In this document: positions 25,503 to 35,800 of the stretch, piece after piece
Layout: each line of letters starts with the position of its first letter
Position numbering within the stretch: the first letter of the stretch is position 1
Source of the DNA: CAZUXY01 sp964624235
GTDB lineage: Bacteria > Spirochaetota > UBA4802 > UBA5368
Reading direction: 5' to 3'
Length of the DNA: 64,000 nucleotides
Assembly: GCA_964624235.1 (NCBI GenBank)
Contig: CAZUXY010000015.1
Location: 1 to 64,000 of the forward strand
Program-made: the position numbers and the translations under genes
The notes under the pieces: model-generated
What the model was told of the DNA's origin: nothing
Database searches by the model: none
The model's input: the letters and a program-made list of their open reading frames with translations, nothing else

Positions 25503-26372
25503 ATGATTACCGCCAAAACCGGCCGCTGCATTTCGCTGATAACAATTATTATCGGCATGTTCGTATTTTCAGGGTGTCATTCAGGCAATAACAGTACGGG
25601 GGGTATAATAATCGATCATAGCTGTGCCGATCTGGGGCAGATACCCGTGGAATGGATTGAAGAGGTAAAAGCGGTTCTGCACATTGCATACGGCCATACC
25701 TCTCACGGGAGCCAGCTGACAACCGGTATGACCGGACTTGCGTTATGGAAGGGCTCAGTTTATTCATGGAACAACAGCGGCAGCGGCGGCGCACTGGACC
25801 TGAGGGATACGCCTTTTTCGGGAGCCAGCGACCTTGGAAATCCCAACAGAATATCATGGGCCGCCGCAACTAGGAATTACCTGTCGATCAATCACCAGGT
25901 GAATGTCATAGTCTGGTCGTGGTGCGGCCAGGTGAGTAGTGCAACCGAAGCAGATATTACTACCTACCTCACGCTCATGGAGGGACTGGAGAAGGAGTTT
26001 CCCCACGTCACGTTTGTGTATATGACCGGCCATCTGGACGGCACCGGGTTCACGGGAAATCTGCACCTGAGAAACGAACAGATCAGGATTTTTTGCAGGG
26101 AGAACCATAAGGTGCTGTATGATTTTGCCGATATCGAAACGTATGATCCCGATGGAACATATTTCGGTGACAGGATCCCTAATGATAATTGCGATTATGA
26201 CAGCGATGGCAACGGGAGCCGTGACGCTAACTGGGCTGTACAATGGCAGGATGCCCATGCCGGGGAATGGTACGACTGCTCTTCAGCCCACAGCCAGCCC
26301 CTCAATGCGAACAGGAAGGCCTACGCAGCCTGGTGGTTGTGGGCAAGGATAGCCGGGTGGGAAGGACCCTGA
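25503..26372 (+). CDS. Secreted lipoprotein, possibly a hydrolase
   Basis: A 289-residue lipoprotein. The signal ends with the lipobox VFSGC (Cys at about 25) and a flexible SGNNSTGG linker. The mature domain has the motifs AYGHTSHGSQ, VIVWSWCGQ, FVYMTGHLDGTG, RIFCRENHKVLYDFADIE and a Ca-binding-like DYDSDGNGSRDANW. Their order resembles uncharacterised exported proteins that look like SGNH-type esterases (an early HxSHGS block and a late His), but I cannot identify the catalytic residues, so enzymatic function is inference. ATG 25503 follows AAGGA. Confidence 0.6.
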   Translation: MITAKTGRCISLITIIIGMFVFSGCHSGNNSTGGIIIDHSCADLGQIPVEWIEEVKAVLHIAYGHTSHGSQLTTGMTGLALWKGSVYSWNNSGSGGALDLRDTPFSGASDLGNPNRISWAAATRNYLSINHQVNVIVWSWCGQVSSATEADITTYLTLMEGLEKEFPHVTFVYMTGHLDGTGFTGNLHLRNEQIRIFCRENHKVLYDFADIETYDPDGTYFGDRIPNDNCDYDSDGNGSRDANWAVQWQDAHAGEWYDCSSAHSQPLNANRKAYAAWWLWARIAGWEGP

Positions 26373-26400
26373 CCCTGTAATCCGTATCCTGATAAACCGC

Positions 26401-26429
26401 TTGACGATGTACCATTTGATTGCTATATT
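26401..26429 (+). promoter_or_regulatory. Promoter of ssrA
   Basis: TTGACG (26401-26406), a spacer of exactly 17 bases and TATATT (26424-26429) form a near-consensus sigma70 promoter. The predicted start is about 10 bases downstream, at the 5' end of the tmRNA. Confidence 0.8.
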
Positions 26430-26439
26430 ACTGAAACAG

Positions 26440-26790
26440 GGGGACGAATCTGGTTTCGACTGTAATGATGTGTCCTTGGCTGCATGCCGAGCTTGCCGTC
26501 ATCTCGTAAATAATGGCGGAATAAATTTACACGCAAACAACAACTTAGCTCTCGCAGCCTAAAGCCTGCGGGCGTTCCTGAAGGTTCTTCTCCTCTGAGG
26601 CTTTCATGGGGCGTAATAATCAGGGGATAGCGATGGTTCAGTTCCCGGAGCCTGAGCGAAATTTCAGGGAAACCGGTTCTGTGGAAGGCGCCCTTTCCCG
26701 GAAACAGCACCTAAACTTTCAGAAAGGGACAAGCATGTAGACGCCATGGGTGTGTGTTGCAGGACGCGGGTTCGAATCCCGCCGTCTCCA
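26440..26790 (+). ncRNA. ssrA: Transfer-messenger RNA (tmRNA)
   Basis: A 351-base tmRNA, which rescues stalled ribosomes and tags the nascent peptide for proteolysis. The 5' GGGGACG (26440-26446) pairs with CGTCTCC (26783-26789), followed by discriminator A; the conserved CTGGTTTCGAC and the T arm CGGGTTCGAATCCCG are present. The tag reading frame is GCA at 26533 to TAA at 26560-26562, preceded by TTACAC, giving ANNNLALAA. The LALAA end is the degradation signal for ClpXP and similar proteases; the short ANN-LALAA form is like that I recall for Leptospira. CCA is not encoded. Confidence 0.95.
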
Positions 26791-26804
26791 GAGTATAAAA
26801 AAAA

Positions 26805-26824
26805 GGCCATCCGAGAGGATGGCC
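26805..26824 (-). terminator. Terminator of the megasynthase gene
   Basis: GGCCATCC-GAGA-GGATGGCC is a perfect 8-bp stem with a tetraloop. On the minus strand it is followed by a run of eight T (26797-26804), so it ends transcription of the gene at 26852-37831. Confidence 0.9.
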
Positions 26825-26851
26825 TGACTAATGTATGGGGCTGGGTTCGCT

Positions 26852-29800
26852 TCAGGAAGTAAGACGGAACAGGTTTTTCACCTGGAAGTCTTCTGAAACC
26901 CTGTCGACCTTTATCATCTCGAAATTCTCGATCGAGAGGTACAGGTTGCCGTCATAGTCCGTAAGATAAAGATCATAAACGTTGGTTTTTTCCCCGGATT
27001 TGGTCTTCCCGGTTATGCAGAGATATTCGTGGTTTTTCATCACCGGCCGGTAAAAGCTCATCTTCCCGAATGCATAAGGAAGAATTATCTCGTTGGTGGT
27101 AAGCACTTCAAACATTCCGGCTGTCTGAAACATGGCATCGATTACCGGAACATTGGTGATGAATTCGGGGTCCACAATGCCCTTGAAGAATTCCCTGTCG
27201 CTGGAACAGCGTATCCGTGTAATCAGTGTAGCACCGTCGAATGAGAGGATATCTTCTACGGTTTTAAACAGCCCGTGCATAAACAGCCTTTCCGGATGGT
27301 ATACTATATCCTGCAGATCACCGTTATACATGACCGGTTTGAATTCTGGAATGGGGACCTTGATGGATTCCGGTTCATTGATGCTGAAATGGTATGCACC
27401 ACGATAATGAACAGTTCTTTCTATTGTTATTTTACCGTCGGGACGTTTAAACCGTGAGATGATTTCACAGTGGATAGCGTCAGGCGATTGCCGGTCCATT
27501 TCGGCGCGTATTTCCAACTCCTTGGGGCGTCCCTTGAGTATTTTTATCCCGTAAGGTATGGTAAAACCGGTGAGTTTGGAAAGACGGTGACCTGTTACGG
27601 CCATGGTTTGAGCCGCTTCGGCCATGGCTTCAATACCGGTAGCCCCCAGGAAAATGGGAGTCCCCTTACGGCTGTGATCAAAGAGAAAAAGGTCTCTTTG
27701 CAGATCGAGTACACGGGTATAAACCGCGCCCGTTTCGTCGCGGAAGAGCAATGAATCGAGAAAAGGAGCGGAGACCTTCTTCGCTTTTGCAAACAGTTTG
27801 TCGGTATCGAAAGCGCTGTTTGTACCGGTAACCACCGCCTCAAGAGTATTCCTATCAGCAAGTTCATCCATAAAGAATCGTATGCCCTCCTCCACCGCGA
27901 GGAAATCTATACCTTTTTCGAGAAGCACTTTCTTCACGGTTTCCGAAGTCGCCATGCCGGTACCGTCCCAGGCGGTCCAGTCGATTACCCTGTATATGCA
28001 TTCAGGATTGTGTTGCTGCTCGCGGTGGAGCAGGCGTCCCAGCATATCGTTGGCCGCGGTGTAATCAACCTGGCCTTCGTTACCGAACCGTGCGGTAACT
28101 GATGAAAAGGCCATGAAGCACCGGTATTTTCTGTTTTTCAGGAGTTTAATCAGATTAATCGCGCCGGCCACCTTTGTATCGAAAACCCTATTGAAAGAGG
28201 GCAGACCTTTTTTGGTAATGAACTGGCTTTCCTCCATGCCGGCCGCATGCAGCACACCGTCGATTTTACGGTGATTCTTTATTACGGCGGCGAGGGCATT
28301 ATAATCTGCCACATCCACGGCATGGTAGGTAACGGCGGCTTTTTGTTTAAGGTATTCAAGGTTCCGCAGTTTGCTGCGGATTTTCATAATCCGCGCGACC
28401 TCCTTTTTTATCGCCAGAGGTTTAGCTCCTTCCATGGACTGTTTGACCTTTTCCATGATCGATGTTTCATCCAGTGTATCGGCCAGGAATCCTTTGTCCA
28501 GTTCGGAGATGTCGGTATAATCGCAAATAATCAGGGTGAGCTCATATATCTCCACCAGGCGTTTGAGAATCTGAAAAGTAATGCCCGAGGTGCCGCCGGT
28601 TATCAGCAGGGTATCGCCTGGGTTGATTATATTCTCGTTCTTTTCTGCCGGTGCTTCACGGAGTTTTAGCTGATACCGCTCTCCGTAACGGTAACCTGAT
28701 TCCACCCTGGTATCACCGGACTGTAGTTCATCTAAGTAAGTGTGTACAATCCTGTCAATGTCGGAAGCCGGATCGGCAATAGCAAAATCGACTATCTTTG
28801 CCAGGGTTCCTTTCATTTCCTTGTTTACGGTCTTGAGCATACCTGCAATTCCTGCGAATCCCGGATATATGGGAGGGCAATCCGGTGCATAAGGGAAAAC
28901 CACCGAATTGAAACTCAACGCACTGATTAATGTATCCGGACGGTCGAGTGGCCCGTAGAGTTCTTTAATTATTATAAAAAGTGATTTTACGACCGGCATC
29001 AGGGATTCGGTACCGCTGTTCTTCCTCATGTAGTAATAGTCAATGGGAAGCAGATGCACGATACCGTCTATAGACGAATGTTTCGCCGCAATAACTTTTA
29101 TTGTTTTTCCCAGTACGGCGGGGTCATTGAAATCAGTAATGTAATCGGTGTCCCTGGTTCCCAAACTAATCACAGATGCCCCTTTGTTTTTCAGGATTTC
29201 ACTTATCTTTTCAGTAAAACCGTGATTGTCTGAGGTGATGAGGATGGTTTTACCGGCAAAATCAAAGGGAATGCCTTGATCGCTATCTTCTTGAACACAA
29301 TCTACCTTGAATCGCCGTATCTTTTTTGGATAACCCGGCAATGTTTCGGCCGTGGGTGTTACGGCATTCAGCTTGAAAGTCTGGTCGTCAACATGAGCGG
29401 TTATATTTTTAGCTGCGAGGTTGAAACTTTCAACATAAGAGGCGATTTTAGCGATGGTGTTGAGTTCGCGGAGTTTTACCTCCTCGGTGTTCTCAATACC
29501 GAAGTGAGCGGAGATTTTACCGAAGATCTCCACCTGTTTTACGGTGTCTATACCGAGGTCCGCCTCGAGGTCAAGATCGTCTTCGAGCATGTCGATGGTG
29601 TAGCCGGTCTGTCCGGCGATAATGGATTTTATCGTACCGATACTCTCCTTTCCGGGAGACGTTGTTTTCTCAACTGAATGGCTCGACGTTTGGTGCACAG
29701 GCTCAATGCTGCGTGACCCTACGAACGCGGCGATTTTAGCGATGGTGTTGAGTTCGCGGAGCTTTACCTCTTCGGTGTTCTCAATACCGAAGTGCGCGGA

Positions 29801-32800
29801 GATTTTACCGAAGATCTCCACCTGTTTTACGGTGTCTATACCGAGGTCCGCCTCGAGGTCAAGATCGTCTTCGAGCATGTCGGCGGTATAGCCGGTCTGA
29901 CCGGCGATAATGGATTTAACCTGCGTTACCATGAAATGACCGGCCTGTGGCTTTGCATCCACATCTGCAACATTCACCGGTTGAACGGGTGATACCTCTG
30001 TGTGTCCGCTCTTGGCGGCAATATAAGGTTTTTCACTATCGGGCCTGTCAGATTCAACACAGAGGACGTTATTTCTTGTTACAAGCAGTGGATTGTCATT
30101 GCCGGAGATACGTGTAAGCCACTGCCGGTAAGATATGTTATCTTCTGTTTTATTCTCTTCGGTTCTTCGTAAAAAAAGCATGGCAAATTGTGATCCGAAC
30201 CCCGCAGCGAAATGAAGTCCGTATTCAACATCGCATGTTTCACCGCGGCTGAATCGAAGGTCTTTAAATTCATCGGACACATTTCGAAGATTTGCTATAG
30301 GCGGAGTTTTGCGTTTCTGCAGCGATTTAACCATAATGGCGTCTTCGATACCGGCTCCCATGGTATGACCGGTAAATCCCTTGGTGTTGGTAATTACAAT
30401 ATTGCGGTAATCCTCGGGGAAGGCGGATTTTAACGCCCTTACTTCGGCATCTGCACTGCCGCCGCGTGCGGGAGTGAAAGTTTCGTGGGACATGAATATG
30501 CATTTTTTTGCATACTCCTGTCGTGTAATATGGTGCCGCTTTTCCATAGTATCTATGAAATTTTTCATCTCGCGGGCAATGTGATCTATATCGAGCCTGG
30601 TTGTATGATACGCGCTGTTGCCGATTAAGGTACCCAGTATCTCAGCCTGACCCTGCATACCCCTTTCCTTTACACTGTCACCGCGTTCGAGTATCATGGC
30701 GACGGCGCCGCTTCCGAGTATGGTGCCCTTTCTGCCGCTGTCGAAAGGTTTAGCCGCGTCGGAAACAACGGGTTCGGTAGTGGCGGCTCCCAGGGCGAGC
30801 ATGCCGGAACCGATCCAGGGATTCTGAAATTCCGAGGTGGCGTGTTCCCCTCCTATAACAATGACCCTTTTACACCGCCCCGTCCTGATCCAGTCCTCCG
30901 CAACCGCAATCGCCTGGGTGGTTGATGCACAGGCCCCGGAAAGATGGGTATTGGGTCCCTTCGCCTTGATGAGGCGTGCGAAATGGGCGGCGCCGAGTGA
31001 AGCGACCTTTGACATGAAATCACGATCAAAGCGATAGTTTCCGTATACTTTTCTTCTTTCACGGATTTTCATGTACCATTCGGTTATCTGTTCCTTGATG
31101 TCTGCGTCCCTTACGCATTCCATCAGGTGGTAATAGATATTTTCAAGTTCGTGATAGGGTTTCACATAAAACTTGTTGTAATAATAAGTATTCAGTTCCC
31201 TGATCAGGGTTTCCCAGCCCGTGAACACCCCGGTAGATATAACTCCTGTGGTGTTCTGCATCTCTTCCGGAAGGCTGAGACCCTCCGGTATGCGCCTCCC
31301 CGTTCCGGTGGTCCGGTAACTGACCACCAGGGGTATCTTTGCGTCCTTGAGCGCCTCAAGACCGGAAGCGATGGCGAGGGCGACACAGTCGTCGAACTGC
31401 TCATCTATCCCGTAATCCTTGAGGTTGAAGTAGCCGAGCCTGCCGGCGAGCTGGATCACCTCACTGGTGCTCAGTATCTCGATGAAAGTGGCGTTACCGT
31501 CGGGACTCTTCTGAAGACGGGTGATGTTTTTATCAAGCAGACGTTCCTTGTCGTCAGGATCCAGTGGATCAATGAAGTTGTTTCCCTCGATAAGACGGTC
31601 CAGGTTGTCGTCATTGAAGACCCGCCGCGCCTTACCGGGGAGTCCTACTGAAACGCCGGTAATCATGATCTTTTCACTGTAGAAGCCGTACCTTCTTATG
31701 CCGTCAAGCATCAGTTCCCGCTGTTCTTTCATGTATTCATCGAACAGTATCTTTTCAATACGTTCTTTGTTGCGGGTTTTAAAATCCCTGTAACTGTCAT
31801 CATCATACCCCGCGGATACTCCGGGTAGCACCGTGTCTTTCTCGGGCAGGACACTGTGTATAACCGCCTTTTGACTCAACCCGACAGTCTCCGGCCTGAT
31901 CCTGCCCTTATCAAGAAGATGAGACAGCAGCTTGTTGAAAGAGACTGTTTCTCCAGCTTTAGGATCAACGGCCGGTAACGACCGGTATGGTCCCTTGATT
32001 ATATTCTTAAGTGCATTGGTAAGTGTTTTATCAGGACCGATTTCAATAAACTGGTGAACGCCGGCGTTGTAAAGGTTGAGTACTGAATCAATAAATTCAA
32101 CGGGCGATACGACCTGGGTTACCAGGAGGTTTTTCACCGCTTCACCGCTCTGCGGATAGGGAGAGGCCGTTGCGTTTGCAATAATCCTTTCAAATCGCGC
32201 CGTACTGTCGAAATGGACGCTTTTCAGGTGTTCTTCTAGCCCACGGGCCGCATCGGAAAGCATGGGAGAATGAAAAGCGCATGAAAGGGGGAGTTTTTTA
32301 TACATCAGCTGCCGCCGATTGAGGTAATCGCAGAAAGCATCGATTCCGGCGATGCTCCCCGATACCGCGGTCTGGTTTTCGCTGTTCTTGTTTGCGATCC
32401 ATACGTCGGTAAGCCTTGATTCCCTGAGCAGTGACGCCGTATCTCCGGCGTTCTGAAATAGAACCATTATTCCGCCGGGGGTCTGGTCGGAAGAAGTTTT
32501 CATTGCCTCGGATCGGGCCATAATGAGTTTCAGGGTGTTTTCAAAGGAAAGCATACCATTGCAGAAGAGGGCGGTGCACTCTCCCAGACTATGCCCTATG
32601 AAATGATCGGGTGTAAATCCCCGCTGCCTCAGGTATTCAAACAACGCCGCCGAAGACAGGAATACCGCAGGCTGGGTATTCTCGGTAAGATTGATACGGG
32701 AATCATCGCCGAACATCATTTCAAGGAGGGAATAGCCTCTCATACTTGAAAACAGGGAATCACCCCGGTCCATTATTTCTTTGATCAGGGGAACCGTATC

Positions 32801-35800
32801 ATAGAGTTCCTTCATCATGCCGGCGTGCTGCGAACCCTGGCCGGTCAGTAATACGGCGATTTTTTCTCCGGTATGCCCGGAGTCGTCGGTTTTAATCATG
32901 GAATCTGATTTTGTTGCGTTGATCATATCTGTACTCCTTGTCTCGAATTGGTTCCGCAGCCAGCCGGGAAAGGTACTGACGACGGCATGTCCCACGATTC
33001 CGCCCAGACCAAAAAAATTTGCGGCGCTGTGAATCATGCTTTTGTGTCGTAAATCGATACAGAAAAGGGGAGGAACCAGTATGGAACCGCTTTCCACAAT
33101 TGATGTTTCATTATTATATGAATGGTGCGGGGTAATAATGCGGCGGTTGCTCATGATGAGCAGCTTAACAGCTACTACTGCCGCATTGGCGGAACGAAAA
33201 TAACCGAGTTCGGTTTTACTGTTCCCGAAATGAAAACCTCGGGTAAAGACCGAGGTAAGCGCCTCTTTCTCCCAGGAATCCACAAGTTTATGGGTAGAGG
33301 CGAACACATCGAAATAGTCGAGTTGGGATTTTCTTACGGCCTGGTTACGGTACAGTTCTTCCATGGTTTCGACAAAACCGGGTACGGTAGGGCTCAGCAT
33401 CGATTCCGCCGCGAAGGATTTAAAAGAGAAACCCGAAAATTCTCCCAGAATACGCATCCCGTGCTCCCGGGCTTTATTCCAGGTGGTAAGCAGTAAAAGC
33501 GCACATCCTTCGCTCATTACCAGGCCCCTGGAATTTTTATCGAAGAACCGTGCCTTATCGGGTGAGAGCACCTTTATTTTATGAAATGCCATCAGGTTTG
33601 GCGGACTCAGGTTTGTGTCTACACCGCCGGTTATTACAAAATCCGAATGACCGCTCCGCAGTTCCAGTATGGCCGTACGCATCGCCACCGCCGCGGACGC
33701 ACACTCGGTTTCGATGGTATAGTTTGGGCCGTTGCAGTTGAAGATGTTGGCGATTCTGCCGCTAACTATATTTGAAAGAACGCCGGGAACGGTATCCTCG
33801 GTGTTTTCAGCATACCTCGCTTTAAGACTCGCCGCAAGGGACCCGGCAATTGATCGCCGGGTGGTTTCAGGGATACGTTCCATGCCCATGATAAGTTTAT
33901 GAAGCAGGGGTATCCGGGTTCTTATTATCTGTCCCAGGTGGTGTTCCCCCGTCGCCGTACCGATGATGACGCCGACTTTATTCCCGTGGTTTTTTAATAT
34001 CTCCTTGAGACCGGCGCCTTCGATGACCTGACCGGCCGCATCAAGGGCGAAGAGCTGATTGCGGTCTATGAAATTGACAGTAGCCGGAGGGATGCGGTAT
34101 CTTAGATTTTCAAATTCGTAACCGGTTACCACACCGACACTAAGCATGGGCAGATTGAATTCTCCAGACTCATTTGCGTAACTATGGTTATGGAAGCGGG
34201 ATTCCGGTATACGTGATAAAACCTCTTTACCTTCTTCGAGGAGCGTGGTCAACTCACCCACATTACTGGCACCCGGCAGCACTGTTCCGACTGATACGGC
34301 CACGATTCTATGGTCGTTATAATCGAATTCAGTTTTATTAAAAATGTGTCGTTTCAGTAATTGAGTGTTGCCGGTATATTCGCGTACTATCAGGTGATAG
34401 TTTATCCCTCCGAATCCGAAAGCACTGATCGCGGCCATACGGTCTTTCCCCTGGCAGGTTTTCCATTCAGCGGCGATCCTGTTAATGTAGAGAGGAGAGC
34501 CTTCAAGGTCGAATTTATCTGAAAGTTTTTCAAACAACCCGTTCGGCGGCAATGTCCGGTGCCCGAGCGCCATAACTGTTTTTATCAGTCCTGCCATACC
34601 GGCGCCTCCAAGCAGGTGACCGATCTGTGATTTTATGGAACTGACCGCGATCGGTGATGAACCGTGGTAACAGGACTTCAGGGTCAATATTTCCGTGTAG
34701 TCGCCCATCAGAGTTGAGGTTCCGTGTGCTTCGATAAAACCGATGTCCGAGGGGGAGATGTCCCTCTTTGCATTACTGAAACAGCGCTGTATGGCCAGCA
34801 TCTGTCCTTCCTGCCGCGGAGCGGCAATCGCTTTACCCCTGCCGTCGGAGCTTGATCCGATACCGGCTATTACCCCGTATATCCTGTCGCCGTCGCGTAC
34901 GGCGTCTCTGAGTCGTTTGAGTACCACCACACCGGCCCCTTCGCCGAGCACAAAACCATCGGCTCTCGCGTCGAAGGGATAGGACCCTTCCGCGGAAAGC
35001 GCGCCCATCTTGCAGAAACCTACCAGGGTTTCCGGCGCCAGTGTGGTCTGCACCCCGCCGGCAATTGCGATGTCGGTTTCATGCTGAAGCAGCATGTTCA
35101 TTGCGTTCTCGACAGCCGCCAGGGAGGTCGCGCATGCCGCGTCGACAGTGTAATTGATCCCCCGGGTTCCCAGATGTTTCGCGATTCGGGAAGCATCGAT
35201 ATTGATGGCAACGCCGTCGGGAAATCTTGGTTCGGGTACCGCGCTGAGAGCGTTTCGGAACGTATTGAGGATATCTGACTGTAGTTCGGAATCAAGGGAA
35301 GTGAACTCGGGGATTCGCTCCAGATGATTTTTGAACTCGGGATAGCAGTATTTGAATTTCAGATCATCGCAATGCTCGTTACTGAGACATGTGCCTACCA
35401 CAATGGAGGTTCGGTCAGAGGGTAAACGATGTTCTCCTGTATATCCCGCGTCTTCAACCGCCTGAAAGGCCGCCTCCAGTATCATTTTCTGGCTTCGGGA
35501 AAGTGTAGAGGCTTCCTCTTCGGTATACCCGAACCGTTCGTGATTGAACATCCATGAATCGACCGTGGCGGCGATCATTGTGTAGCTTTTGTCTTCGTCC
35601 TTCCGGTTACTGCTGTAATAAAGTTCTGCATCAAAGCGTTCAGTATCGAGTTTTTTTATGGAGTATTTTTTGTCGATGATGTTGTTCCAGAATTCTTCTT
35701 TAGAAAGGGCATCCGGATAAATACATCCGATTCCCGTGATCGCTATTTCATCATATATCTGGCATGCATCGCTTGTGGATGCTTCCAGACGGTTGAGATT

